A stretch of DNA of 38,824 nucleotides from Rhodococcus sp. HNM0569 (GTDB lineage Bacteria; Actinomycetota; Actinomycetes; Mycobacteriales; Mycobacteriaceae). The notes under the pieces are model-generated. The model worked only from the letters and a program-made list of their open reading frames with translations. It did no database searches and was not told where the DNA came from. Below, in pieces: positions 25,409 through 33,896 of this stretch. Both the position numbers and the translations under genes were made by a program. The stretch lies in the NCBI RefSeq assembly GCF_012726205.1, contig NZ_JAASAE010000021.1:1-38824 (forward strand). Reading direction: 5' to 3'. The number at the start of each line of letters is the position of its first letter. The stretch's first letter is position 1.

Positions 25409-25527
25409 CGGTGAGCGTCAAGGCCGCCCCACCTTCCGCGACGACGTCGAGAGCACGCTCTCGGGTCGGGATCCGATGCTGCGGCATCGGGTTTCGCGCA
25501 GAAGTGAGGGCGGCCCGACGCTCACCG
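25409..25527. repeat. 119-bp multi-stem palindromic element between convergent genes
   Basis: The outer arms CGGTGAGCGTC (25409-25419) and GACGCTCACCG (25517-25527) pair perfectly. After a small bulge GGCCGCCC (25422-25429) pairs with GGGCGGCC (25508-25515). Further in, CGCGA (25437-25441) pairs with TCGCG (25494-25498), enclosing two perfect hairpins: CGAGAGC-AC-GCTCTCG (25448-25463) and CCGATGC-TGCG-GCATCGG (25473-25490). The whole makes a branched fold of about 38 base pairs on either strand. It fills the gap between the lipase gene and the convergent gene at 25572. It may be a two-way terminator, a structured RNA, or a MITE/REP-like element. Confidence 0.8.
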
Positions 25528-25571
25528 TTCGCCGTCCTCGTGAGCACTCTGCGAGTCCAGGCACGCCGGTT

Positions 25572-26210
25572 TCACTCACGGAGGTGGCGTGCGATCGCCA
25601 GCAGCGCCGGATCGGACTGGCCGCTCCACATGCCGGTCAGCGTGAAGACGTCGTCGCTGTCGGCGGACTCCGGGATGCGGAGCACCTCGAGCAGCACGGC
25701 ACCCGTGTCGACGACGGTACGGGTGTCGGTGTCCGAGGTCGCCACGAATCCGACGGGCGGGACCATCGTGCCCGGTTCGCCGCTGCCCGTCACCTCCACG
25801 GACGCCGGCTGCGGTTCGGCGTTGTCGTCGCCCGTATAGATCTCGTCGGCCTGCCGGCCGCCGGTGAGGATCGTCTCGGCAAGAGTCGCGGCGTACACCG
25901 GGTCCGCGCATGCGTCGTACACCCAGCGATGACCGAGCACCGAATGCTCCATCTCGCCCACCAGGAACGGCTCCGCGTCGGCGAGCGGCGCCCCGCGATA
26001 GGTGAGCGGCACCTGGTACACCGGCCCGTCCCCGGCCTGCACGAGATGCGTTTCGACACCGACACGACCGTCCGGGTCGTCGAACCGGAACGAGCCCACG
26101 GCGACGAGATCCGGCGCGGGCGGCCCCGAATACCACGACTGGCTCGGCAGCCACGCCGCGATCAGTTCCAGCTTGCCGGGACGCAGCTCGGCTCGATGCA
26201 GGATCGCCAT
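25572..26210 (-). CDS. Maltokinase N-terminal cap-like domain protein
   Basis: A 212-residue cytoplasmic protein that resembles the N-terminal cap domain of mycobacterial maltokinase, found as a free-standing protein in many Mycobacteriales. The recognised parts are MAILHRAELRPGKLELIAAW, PDLVAVGSFRFDDPDGRVGV, YQVPLTYRGAPL and MEHSVLGHRWVYDACADPVY. It lacks a kinase catalytic domain, so its function is not known; a regulatory or structural role is possible. ATG 26210 is supported by TAGACT ending 7 nt upstream. It lies 53 bp after cobN on the same strand and is convergent with the lipase gene across the palindromic element. Confidence 0.78.
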   Translation of the reverse strand: MAILHRAELRPGKLELIAAWLPSQSWYSGPPAPDLVAVGSFRFDDPDGRVGVETHLVQAGDGPVYQVPLTYRGAPLADAEPFLVGEMEHSVLGHRWVYDACADPVYAATLAETILTGGRQADEIYTGDDNAEPQPASVEVTGSGEPGTMVPPVGFVATSDTDTRTVVDTGAVLLEVLRIPESADSDDVFTLTGMWSGQSDPALLAIARHLRE

Positions 26211-26217
26211 GTCACGC

Positions 26218-26223
26218 AGTCTA
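26218..26223 (-). promoter_or_regulatory. -10 box for leaderless mRNA of the cap-like gene
   Basis: TAGACT on the minus strand fits TANNNT and ends 7 nt before ATG 26210. Confidence 0.45.
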
Positions 26224-26263
26224 GAGACGCACCGGCCGCGACGACGAGCGTTCGCCGGTCCCG

Positions 26264-29200
26264 TCAGTCCCCCTCGAGCTCACCCTCGGTGTCGAGATAG
26301 ACCTGCCGCAACCGGTCGAGGACCTCCGGGTCCGGCTTCTCCCACATGTCCCGTTCGACCGCCTCGAGCAGCCGCTCGGCGATGCCGTGCAGCGCCCACG
26401 GATTCGACTGCTCCATGAACTTGCGGTTCTGTTTGTCGAGGACGTAACTCTCGGTGAGTTTCTCGTACATCCAGTCGGCGACCACATCGGTGGTCGCGTC
26501 GTAGCCGAACAGGTAGTCGACCGTGGCCGCCATCTCGAAGGCGCCCTTGTAACCGTGCCTGCGCATCGCGTCCAGCCACCGCGGGTTGACGACGCGCGCC
26601 CGGAACACCCGGGTCGTCTCCTCCGACAGGGTGCGGGTGCGCACGCTGTCGGGCCGCGTGCTGTCCCCGATGTACGCCTCCGGATCCTTGCCGGTCAGCG
26701 CCCGCACGGTCGCGACCATGCCGCCGTGGTACTGGAAGTAGTCGTCCGAGTCGGCGATGTCGTGCTCGCGCGTGTCGGTGTTCTTCGCCGCGACGGCGAT
26801 GCGACGGTACGCGGCCCGCATGTCGTCCGCGGCGGGCACCCCGTCGAGCCCGCGACCGTACGCGAAACCGCCCCACGCCGTGTACACCTCGGCCAGATCC
26901 TGGTCGCCGCGCCACGACTTCGAATCGATCAGCTGCAGCAGGCCCGCACCGTAGGTGCCGGGCTTCGAGCCGAAGATGCGGGTGCTCGCGCGACGCTCGT
27001 CGCCGTGCTCGGCGAGCGCATCCCGAGTGTGCCGCAGCACGAAGTTCTCGTCCGGCGACTCGTCGAGTCCCGCAACCAACTGCACTGCGTCGTCCAGGAG
27101 GGCGAGCACGTGTGGGAACGCGTCACGGAAGAACCCGCTGATACGCACCGTGACGTCGATGCGCGGACGCCCGAGTTCGGCGAGCGGAACGACCTCGAGA
27201 TCGACGACGCGCCTGCTCGCCTCGTCCCAGACCGGACGCACCCCGAGCAGCGCGAACACCTCGGCGATGTCGTCTCCCGACGTGCGCATCGCCGAGGTTC
27301 CCCATACCGACAAGCCCACCGAGGTCGGCCACGCGCCGTGGTCGTCGCGATACCGCGCGAGCAAGGACTCGGCCATCGCCTGCCCCGTCTCCCACGCGAG
27401 CCGCGACGGCACCGCCTTCGGGTCGACCGAATAGAAATTGCGGCCGGTCGGCAGGACGTTGATCAGGCCACGCAGCGGCGATCCGCTGGGCCCGGCCGGA
27501 ACGAAACCTCCGTCGAGCGCGTGCAGCACCCGCGCGATCTCCTGGTCGGTCTGCCGCAACCGCGGCACCACCTCGGTAGCCGCGAACCGCAGAATCTCCG
27601 CGACGGTCTCGTCGTCCGACACCCGAGTGGCGGCCGACGGGTCCCACCGGGCGTCCGCCATCGCCTGTACGAGACCGCGTGCGCGGTCCTCGACATCGTC
27701 GACCCGCGTGCGGGACTCGTCACCCGACTCGTCGAGGCCGAGGGCCTCGCGCAAACCCGGCACCGTGCGTTCGCCGCCCCACATCTGACGCGCCCGCAGC
27801 ATCGCGAGCACCAGATCGACCTCCGCGTCGCCGGAGGGGGCCTGGCCGAGCACGTGCAGCCCGTCGCGGATCTGGACGTCCTTGATCTCGCACAGCCATC
27901 CGTCGACGTGCAGGAGCATGTCGTCGAAGACGTCCTCGTCGGGGCGCTCGGTGAGCCCGAGGTCGTGGTCCATCTTCGCGGCGCGCATCAGCGTCCAGAT
28001 CTGCTGGCGGATCGCGGGCAGCTTCGCCGGGTCGAGCGCCGAGATGTTGGAGTGCTCGTCGAGGAGCTGCTCGAGCCGCGAGATGTCGCCGTAGGTCTCG
28101 GCGCGCGCCATCGGCGGGATCAGGTGGTCGACGAGCGTCGCATGCGCGCGGCGCTTCGCCTGCGTCCCCTCGCCCGGATCGTTGACCAGGAACGGGTAGA
28201 CGAGCGGCAGGTCGCCGAGCGCGGCGTCCGTGCCGCACGACGCGGACATCCCCAGCGTCTTGCCCGGCAACCACTCGAGGTTGCCGTGCTTGCCGAGATG
28301 CACCAGCGCGTCCGCGGCGAAGCCCCCGTCGTCGGCGGGCGCCGCGATCCATCGGTACGCCGCGAGATAGTGGTGGCTCGGCGGCAGGTCGGGGTCGTGG
28401 TAGATCGCCACCGGATTCTCACCGAACCCGCGCGGCGGCTGCACCATCAGCACCAGATTGCCGAAACGCAATGCTGCGACGACGATCTCGCCGTTCGAAT
28501 CCTTCGAACGATCGACATACAGATCGCCCGGCGCCGGACCCCAATGCTCTTCGACGGCGCGACGGAACTCGGCGGGCAAGGTCGCGAACCACTCTCGGTA
28601 CACGTCCGCGCCGATGCGCACCGGATTCGACTCCAACTGCTCGTCGCTGAGCCAGTCCGGATCCTGGCCGCCCGCCGCGATCAGCGCGTGGATCAACGCG
28701 TCGCCGTCGCGCGCCGCGAGCCCCGGCACCGCGTCGGGACCGTCCAGCGGCCCCAGGTCGTAGCCCGCGTCACGCATCGCCGCCAGCAGCGCCACGGCGC
28801 TCGCCGGGGTGTCGAGGCCGACCGCATTACCGATGCGCGCATGCTTGGTCGGATACGCCGACAGCATCACCGCGATCCGCCGGTCACCGGCCGGGATCCG
28901 TCGCAACCGCGCGTGCCGCACCGCGATCCCCGCGACCCGCGACGCACGCTCGGCGTCCGGCACATAGGTCGAGAGCCCGTCGGCGTCGATCTCCTTGAAC
29001 GAGAACGGCACCGTGATGATCCGCCCGTCGAACTCGGGCACCGCGACCTGCGTCGCGACGTCGAGCGGCGAGAGCCCGTCGTCGTTCGACTCCCACTGGG
29101 CACGGCTACTAGTCAGGCACAGGCCCTGCAGGATCGGAACATCCAGCGCCGCCAGCTCCGCGACATCCCACGCCTCGTCGTCGCCCCCGGCCGACGCCGC

Positions 29201-29866
29201 GGCAGGCTTGGTACCGCCCGCCGCCAGCACCGTCACCACCAGCGCGTCTGCACCGCGCAGGGTGTCGAGCAACGCCGGCTCCGCGGTGCGCAAAGACGCA
29301 CAGTAGATCGGCACCGGGTTCGCGCCGTGCGCCGACACGGCGTCGCACAGGGCCTCCACGTACCGCGTGTTGTCTGCGAGATGTTGCGCACGGTAGTACA
29401 GCACCGCGACGGTCGGCAGCGCCGGATCCACTGCGGGCGCGAAATCCGCGATCCCCCAGTTCGGCAGGTGTTCGGGCGGGGCGAAACCGTGGCCGGTGAG
29501 CAGCACGGTGTCGCTCAGGAACCGGTGCAGCTGCGCGAGATTGCGCGCGCCACCCTCCGCCAGATAGTTGTGCGCCTCGGCCGCGACACCCGCAGGCACT
29601 GTCGAACACTCCATGAGCTCGGCGTCGGGCGCGTGCTCGCCGCCCAACACCACCACCGGGACCCCACTCGCGACGACCGCGTCGATGCCGTCCTCCCACG
29701 CCCGACGACCGCCGAGAATGCGGACGATCGCGAGTTCGACACCGTCGAGCAGACCGGGCAGATCCTCGTGGACCAGCAACCGCGCCGGGTTGGCCCACCG
29801 ATAGGGGGCGCCGCTCGCGCGGGCACTGAGCAGGTCGGTGTCGGACGTGGAGAGCAGCAGGAACAC
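26264..29866 (-). CDS. cobN: Cobaltochelatase large subunit CobN
   Basis: Large subunit (1200 residues) of the ATP-dependent chelatase that inserts cobalt into hydrogenobyrinate a,c-diamide in aerobic cobalamin synthesis; the ATPase subunits are not in the window. Conserved CobN/magnesium-chelatase-H stretches include VLYYRAQHLADNTRYVEAL, NAVGLDTPASAVALLAAMRD, HLGKHGNLEWLPGKTLGMS, VYPFLVNDPGEGTQAKRRAH, ISGFFRDAFPHVLALLDDA and RIFGSKPGTYGAGLLQLID. GTG 29866 begins VFLLLSTSDTDLL, the normal N terminus, with AGGAAGG 8 nt upstream; the longer open frame to 30685 is not used. A cobalamin riboswitch covers the leader. The gene is divergent from cobG. The same cobN/cobG layout occurs in M. tuberculosis. 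Confidence 0.97.
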   Translation of the reverse strand: MFLLLSTSDTDLLSARASGAPYRWANPARLLVHEDLPGLLDGVELAIVRILGGRRAWEDGIDAVVASGVPVVVLGGEHAPDAELMECSTVPAGVAAEAHNYLAEGGARNLAQLHRFLSDTVLLTGHGFAPPEHLPNWGIADFAPAVDPALPTVAVLYYRAQHLADNTRYVEALCDAVSAHGANPVPIYCASLRTAEPALLDTLRGADALVVTVLAAGGTKPAAASAGGDDEAWDVAELAALDVPILQGLCLTSSRAQWESNDDGLSPLDVATQVAVPEFDGRIITVPFSFKEIDADGLSTYVPDAERASRVAGIAVRHARLRRIPAGDRRIAVMLSAYPTKHARIGNAVGLDTPASAVALLAAMRDAGYDLGPLDGPDAVPGLAARDGDALIHALIAAGGQDPDWLSDEQLESNPVRIGADVYREWFATLPAEFRRAVEEHWGPAPGDLYVDRSKDSNGEIVVAALRFGNLVLMVQPPRGFGENPVAIYHDPDLPPSHHYLAAYRWIAAPADDGGFAADALVHLGKHGNLEWLPGKTLGMSASCGTDAALGDLPLVYPFLVNDPGEGTQAKRRAHATLVDHLIPPMARAETYGDISRLEQLLDEHSNISALDPAKLPAIRQQIWTLMRAAKMDHDLGLTERPDEDVFDDMLLHVDGWLCEIKDVQIRDGLHVLGQAPSGDAEVDLVLAMLRARQMWGGERTVPGLREALGLDESGDESRTRVDDVEDRARGLVQAMADARWDPSAATRVSDDETVAEILRFAATEVVPRLRQTDQEIARVLHALDGGFVPAGPSGSPLRGLINVLPTGRNFYSVDPKAVPSRLAWETGQAMAESLLARYRDDHGAWPTSVGLSVWGTSAMRTSGDDIAEVFALLGVRPVWDEASRRVVDLEVVPLAELGRPRIDVTVRISGFFRDAFPHVLALLDDAVQLVAGLDESPDENFVLRHTRDALAEHGDERRASTRIFGSKPGTYGAGLLQLIDSKSWRGDQDLAEVYTAWGGFAYGRGLDGVPAADDMRAAYRRIAVAAKNTDTREHDIADSDDYFQYHGGMVATVRALTGKDPEAYIGDSTRPDSVRTRTLSEETTRVFRARVVNPRWLDAMRRHGYKGAFEMAATVDYLFGYDATTDVVADWMYEKLTESYVLDKQNRKFMEQSNPWALHGIAERLLEAVERDMWEKPDPEVLDRLRQVYLDTEGELEGD

Positions 29867-29881
29867 GGGCCGTGCCTTCCT

Positions 29882-30000
29882 GGGGTTTCGCGCCCCGTCG
29901 GAGTGAACGGCAGCGGAGGGTCTGGCTCGCCCGGCATCACCGGGCTCACAGTGGCGCGACCGCACCGGTTTTCCACCGGTTTCCTCTGCTGCTGCCGCAA
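29882..30000 (-). promoter_or_regulatory. Cobalamin riboswitch of cobN
   Basis: On the minus strand the leader shows cobalamin-aptamer features: closing stem CGGCAGC (from 29997) with GCTGCCG (to 29908), the core ACCGGTGGAAAACCGGTGC, then GCGCCACTGTGA, a CCCGG/CCGGG hairpin and the B12-box-like GCGAGCCAGACCC. A final hairpin GGGG-N7-CCCC (29882-29896) directly adjoins the ribosome site AGGAAGG (29875-29881). This points to control of translation: bound cobalamin would hide the ribosome site. The aptamer is compact (about 90 nt), lacking the long outer arms of the largest class. Confidence 0.88.
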
Positions 30001-30009
30001 GTGCCGCCG

Positions 30010-30015
30010 ATGCTA
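30010..30015 (-). promoter_or_regulatory. -10 box of the cobN transcript
   Basis: TAGCAT on the minus strand fits TANNNT and would start transcription near 30000-30003, just before the aptamer's closing stem. No good -35 was seen. Confidence 0.5.
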
Positions 30016-30047
30016 CCGGGGCCGCCGGCCGCCACCGACAGCAGCCG

Positions 30048-30053
30048 TACCCT
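30048..30053 (+). promoter_or_regulatory. -10 box for leaderless cobG mRNA
   Basis: TACCCT fits TANNNT and ends 6 nt before ATG 30060. With no leader, cobG cannot be under the riboswitch, which is on the other strand. Confidence 0.5.
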
Positions 30054-30059
30054 GGGGAC

Positions 30060-31202
30060 ATGCCCCACCAGCGTTCCGAACCCGACGCATGCCCCGGCGT
30101 CCGGTCGCCGCACAGCGCGGCCGACGGCGCACTCGCGCGGGTCCGGCTGCCCGGCGGCCGTCTCACCGCCGCCCAGATGCAGGTGCTCGCCGACGCGGCC
30201 ACCGCACTCGGCAACGGCGAACTCGAACTCACCTCACGCGGCAACATCCAACTCCGCGCCGTCGACGACACCGACGAACTCGCGCGACGCCTCGCCGGCG
30301 CGGGGCTGCTGCCGTCGACCACCCACGAACGCATCCGCAATGTCGTTGCGTCGCCGCTGACCGGTCGGGTCGGCGGACTCGCCGACCTACGCCCGCTCAC
30401 CCATGCTCTCGACGCCGCGCTGCAGGCCCACTCTCGGCTCGCCGACCTGCCCGGCCGCATCCTGTTCACGCTCGACGACGGCCGCGGCGACGTCTCCGGC
30501 CTGGCAGGCGACTTCGGCCTCCACGCCGTCGACGCCGCCCGGTTCGCGCTGCTCGTCGCCGGAGCCGACACCGGTATCCGCGTCGGAATCACCAGCGCGG
30601 TCGACGCGCTCGTGCACGCGGCGCACGCCTTCCTCGACCTGCGCGACGGACAGTGGCGCGCGAGCGAACTCGACTCACCCGCCACCGCGATCAGCGCGCG
30701 GCTGCCCTACCACCCGGGCGACGAGTCGCTGATCGTGCCGCCCCCCTCCGCTCGCCCGCCGATCGGCTGGTTCGACCACGACACCGACGGCCGGGTCTGT
30801 CTCGGCGGTGGCGTGCAGTTCGGTGTTCTGCCGGCGCGCACGGCCGAGTTCCTCGCCGCCGTCGGCACCCCCCTGGTCGTCACGCCGTGGCGTTCCCTGC
30901 TCGTCACCGACCTCGACGAATGGACCGCCGAACAGGTCGTGCGGGTCCTCGCACCGATGGGCCTCGTGTTCGACGAGAACTCACCCGTCCTCGACGTCAC
31001 CGCGTGCGCGGGCTCCCCCGCATGCAGCAAGTCTCATGCCGACGTCCGGGCCGACGCGCGCACCGCACTCGAGAGCGGCACCCTGCCCGTCGCCGGCCGT
31101 CAGCACTGGGCCGGATGCGAACGCAAGTGCGGCCGTCCGGCCGCAGCCGCCGCCGATGTCGTCGCGACGCCGAACGGATACCGCCTCGACACCGCACGAT
31201 GA
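30060..31202 (+). CDS. cobG: Precorrin-3B synthase CobG
   Basis: Oxygen-dependent enzyme (380 residues) of aerobic cobalamin synthesis that hydroxylates precorrin-3A and forms the gamma-lactone of precorrin-3B. It is related to sulfite/nitrite reductases: the N-terminal ferredoxin-like half has ELELTSRGNIQLRAV, and the [4Fe-4S] cluster ligands are Cys316 and Cys322 (ACAGSPACSKSH) with Cys353 and Cys357 (GCERKCGRP). The presence of cobG marks the aerobic pathway. ATG 30060 follows a TACCCT box by 6 nt. It is the first gene of cobG-cobH-cobIJ and is divergent from cobN. Confidence 0.95.
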   Translation: MPHQRSEPDACPGVRSPHSAADGALARVRLPGGRLTAAQMQVLADAATALGNGELELTSRGNIQLRAVDDTDELARRLAGAGLLPSTTHERIRNVVASPLTGRVGGLADLRPLTHALDAALQAHSRLADLPGRILFTLDDGRGDVSGLAGDFGLHAVDAARFALLVAGADTGIRVGITSAVDALVHAAHAFLDLRDGQWRASELDSPATAISARLPYHPGDESLIVPPPSARPPIGWFDHDTDGRVCLGGGVQFGVLPARTAEFLAAVGTPLVVTPWRSLLVTDLDEWTAEQVVRVLAPMGLVFDENSPVLDVTACAGSPACSKSHADVRADARTALESGTLPVAGRQHWAGCERKCGRPAAAAADVVATPNGYRLDTAR

Positions 31203-31211
31203 CCGTCCGCA

Positions 31212-31217
31212 TATCGT
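31212..31217 (+). promoter_or_regulatory. -10 box for leaderless cobH mRNA
   Basis: TATCGT fits TANNNT and ends 6 nt before ATG 31224, in the 21-bp gap after cobG. It may be an internal promoter for cobH-cobIJ. Confidence 0.4.
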
Positions 31218-31223
31218 GAGCGC

Positions 31224-31847
31224 ATGATCGACTACATCCGGGACGGCGCGGAGATCTACCGCCGCTCGTTCGCGACCATCCGTGCGGAAGCAGACCTCGA
31301 CCGGTTCCCCGAGGACGTCTCGCGTGCGGTCGTCCGCATGATCCACGCGAGCGGACAGGTCGATCTCGCGGACGACATCGCGTTCACGCCCGGTGTCGTC
31401 GCCGCCGCCCACGAGGCGCTCGCCGCGGGCGCACCGATCCTGTGCGACGCGAACATGGTGGCCTCCGGTGTCACACGTGCCCGCTTGCCGAAGGACAACG
31501 ACGTCGTGTGCACTCTGCGCGACCGTCGCGTTCCGGAACTCGCTGCCCGCCTGGGCAACACGCGGTCCGCGGCCGCACTCGAGCTGTGGGGAGATCGACT
31601 CGGCGGCGCGGTCGTCGCGATCGGCAACGCCCCCACGGCGCTGTTCCACCTGCTCGACATGATCGACCGCGGGGCACCGAAGCCGGCAGCGGTCGTCGGC
31701 GGACCGGTCGGCTTCGTGGGTGCCGTCGAGTCGAAGGACGCACTGATCGACCACGGCGGACTCGAGTACCTCGTGGTGCGCGGACGTCGTGGCGGCAGTG
31801 CGATCGCCGCGTCCGCGCTCAACGCGATCGCGAGCGTCGCCGAATGA
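31224..31847 (+). CDS. cobH: Precorrin-8X methylmutase CobH
   Basis: Enzyme of 207 residues that moves a methyl group from C11 to C12 of precorrin-8X to give hydrogenobyrinic acid. The catalytic histidine is His41 in [15 protein letters not shown]; other conserved parts are [32 protein letters not shown] and [16 protein letters not shown]. The length is typical. ATG 31224 lies 21 bp after cobG behind its own possible -10 box, and the stop overlaps the cobIJ start (ATGA). Confidence 0.97.
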   Translation: MIDYIRDGAEIYRRSFATIRAEADLDRFPEDVSRAVVRMIHASGQVDLADDIAFTPGVVAAAHEALAAGAPILCDANMVASGVTRARLPKDNDVVCTLRDRRVPELAARLGNTRSAAALELWGDRLGGAVVAIGNAPTALFHLLDMIDRGAPKPAAVVGGPVGFVGAVESKDALIDHGGLEYLVVRGRRGGSAIAASALNAIASVAE

Positions 31848-33346
31848 GCACAGCGCGAACCGGGAAACTGTGGGGTGTCGGCATCGGCCCCGGCGACCCG
31901 GATCTGGTGACCGTCAAGGCGGCTCGCGTGATCGGCGCCGCCGACGTCGTCGCCTTCCACAGCGCGCGACACGGCAACAGCATCTCGCGCGGTGTCGCGG
32001 CGCCGTACCTGCGCGAGGGGCAGATCGAGGAACACCTCGTGTACCCCGTGACCACCGAAACGATCGACCACCCGGGCGGGTACCACGGCGCGATGGAAGA
32101 GTTCTACGAGGCGGCGGCCGAGCGGCTCGCGGTGCACCTCGCCGCCGGACGCGACGTCGCCCTGCTCGCCGCGGGTGACCCGCTCTTCTACAGCTCGTAC
32201 ATGCACATGCACAAGCGGCTCGCACACCGATTCGACGCCGAGGTCGTTCCCGGAATCACGTCGATCAGCGCCGCGTCCGCCGCATTGGGCACTCCCCTCG
32301 TCGAGGGCGACGAGGTACTCACGGTGCTGCCCGGCACGCTGCCCGAACCCGAACTCGAACGACGGCTCCGCGACACCGACGCGGCCGCCGTCCTCAAACT
32401 CGGCCGCACGTATCCTGCGGTGCGGCAAGCACTCCGCGGCAGCGAGCGACTCGCCGAAGCCCGGTACGTCGAACGTGCGAGCACAGAGCGGCAGCGGATC
32501 TCGGCCGCCGCCGACGTCGCCGACGGTGACGTGCCGTACTTCGCGATCGCCGTCGTACCCAGCCCGGTCAACGCGCACCCGGCGCACGACGAGGCACCCG
32601 GGCCCGGCGAGGTGGTGGTGATCGGCCTCGGACCGGGCGACTCCGCATGGACGACGCCCGAGGTGCAGCTCGCACTCGCCGACGCCACCGACCTGGTGGG
32701 CTACACGACCTATCTCGACCGCGTGCCTGCACGGCACGGTCAGCGCAGGCACGCGAGCGACAATCGCGTCGAGGCCGAACGTGCTGCGATGGCACTCGAT
32801 CTCGCGAAGAACGGTGCCCGAGTCGCCGTCGTCTCGTCGGGCGACCCGGGTGTGTTCGCGATGGCCGCGGCGGTACTCGAAGTCGCCGAGGACGAGCAGT
32901 GGCGCGGCGTTCCGGTACGCGTCCTACCCGGTGTCACCGCGGCGAATGCCGTCGCGTCCCGTGTCGGGGCCCCGCTCGGCCACGACTACGCGGTGCTCTC
33001 GCTGTCCGATCGCCTCAAGCCCTGGGAAGTCGTGGAGCGCCGTGTGAGCGCCGTCGTCGCGGCCGATATGGCGTTCGCGGTCTACAACCCCGCGTCGAAA
33101 TCGCGTACCTGGCAGGTGGAGAGACTCAAGGAGCTCGTGCTCGCACACCGTGCGCCCGAGACCCCGGTGATCGTCGGCCGAGACGTCGGCGGCCCCACCG
33201 AATCGGTCGCGGTCGTGCGTCTGGACGAACTCGACCCCGCGGCGGTCGACATGCGAACACTGCTCATCGTCGGCGCGTCCACCACGCACGTCTCCCCGCA
33301 CGACGGGACACGCGTTTTCACGTCCCGCCGCTACGGCACGCAGTAG
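31844..33346 (+). CDS. cobIJ: Bifunctional precorrin-2 C20- / precorrin-3B C17-methyltransferase
   Basis: Fusion of two SAM-dependent corrin methyltransferases, 500 residues. The CobI half (about 5-240) begins [20 protein letters not shown] and has [20 protein letters not shown] and [15 protein letters not shown]. The CobJ half (about 250-495) begins [20 protein letters not shown] and has [40 protein letters not shown] and VYNPASKSR. The same fusion is known in mycobacteria. ATG 31844 overlaps the cobH stop. A small hairpin 7 bp after the stop may end the transcript. Confidence 0.97.
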   Translation: MSTARTGKLWGVGIGPGDPDLVTVKAARVIGAADVVAFHSARHGNSISRGVAAPYLREGQIEEHLVYPVTTETIDHPGGYHGAMEEFYEAAAERLAVHLAAGRDVALLAAGDPLFYSSYMHMHKRLAHRFDAEVVPGITSISAASAALGTPLVEGDEVLTVLPGTLPEPELERRLRDTDAAAVLKLGRTYPAVRQALRGSERLAEARYVERASTERQRISAAADVADGDVPYFAIAVVPSPVNAHPAHDEAPGPGEVVVIGLGPGDSAWTTPEVQLALADATDLVGYTTYLDRVPARHGQRRHASDNRVEAERAAMALDLAKNGARVAVVSSGDPGVFAMAAAVLEVAEDEQWRGVPVRVLPGVTAANAVASRVGAPLGHDYAVLSLSDRLKPWEVVERRVSAVVAADMAFAVYNPASKSRTWQVERLKELVLAHRAPETPVIVGRDVGGPTESVAVVRLDELDPAAVDMRTLLIVGASTTHVSPHDGTRVFTSRRYGTQ

Positions 33347-33636
33347 CCATGCGCCCGAGTCTCGGGTGCTTCGAGGCTGTCGTAGGTGATGGGTTCCGTT
33401 CCGCAGGGTGTCGGATTCGGGTTTTCATGGCCTTCCGTCCGGGCCGGATTCATATCGGTGACGGTGATGGCATTCGCGTGGACGTTCGGTGCGATCTCGG
33501 GTCGAGCCAGCCCGTCCGTCCGACCCACGACCCGAGGCCGAACGATCGTGACCCGATCCGCATCTCTCCCCCACCGAGGTCGTCGGCCTGCGGTCCGGCG
33601 CTCCCCTCCCCTGCACCGACGGCGACCGTCGGAAAG
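33347..33636. other. Intergenic region between convergent genes
   Basis: This 290-bp stretch holds no convincing gene and is slightly less G+C-rich than its neighbours. Besides the hairpin after cobIJ it has a second inverted repeat, CTCGGGTCG (33496-33504) with CGACCCGAG (33528-33536), 23-bp spacer, which could end transcripts of the convergent small gene at 33637. Confidence 0.6.
33354..33366 (+). terminator. Hairpin after cobIJ
   Basis: CCCGAG-T-CTCGGG, a perfect 6-bp inverted repeat just after the cobIJ stop. There is no T run, so termination strength is uncertain. Confidence 0.4.
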
Positions 33637-33834
33637 TCAGCTCACCTGCGGCGGACCCGGGTGTTCGGGATGGAACGGATCCGGCTCGGTGGGGAACGGG
33701 TTGGGCGGCTCCTCGGGATCCGGGGCCGGTTCCGGCTCGGTCGGAAACGGGTCCGGCGGTGTGGGCACCGGATCGGGTTCCGGCGTCGGCTCCCCCGGCT
33801 CGCCCGGTCGTGTTGCTCGAATCGGGTCGGACAT
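33637..33834 (-). CDS. Pro/Glu-rich small protein, unknown function
   Basis: A 65-residue protein, about 40% proline and rich in Glu and Asp, hence acidic and probably unfolded or in polyproline helix. It carries two near-identical units of the form P-x-PFPTEP-x-P (PDPFPTEPEP and PNPFPTEPDP). ATG 33834 has an excellent ribosome site, AAGGAGG, 7 nt upstream, which is the main evidence that it is real. It lies 62 bp after the YCII-like gene on the same strand. No signal peptide or membrane helix is seen, and no known family was recognised. Confidence 0.65.
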   Translation of the reverse strand: MSDPIRATRPGEPGEPTPEPDPVPTPPDPFPTEPEPAPDPEEPPNPFPTEPDPFHPEHPGPPQVS

Positions 33835-33896
33835 CACGTCCACCTCCTTGTGGCCTGTTCGACGTTCGTCCTTGTTGGCCGTCGCGGGCCCCTCGT

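Noticed and set aside
26387-31219. 1610-codon open frame on the plus strand opposite cobN
   Set aside because: It is antisense to cobN, reads as Arg/His-rich low-complexity sequence, and arises from the high third-position G+C of cobN.
33331-33528. 65-codon minus-strand ORF after cobIJ
   Set aside because: It has no ribosome site, overlaps the cobIJ end and its hairpin, and only about 69% of its third positions are G or C.
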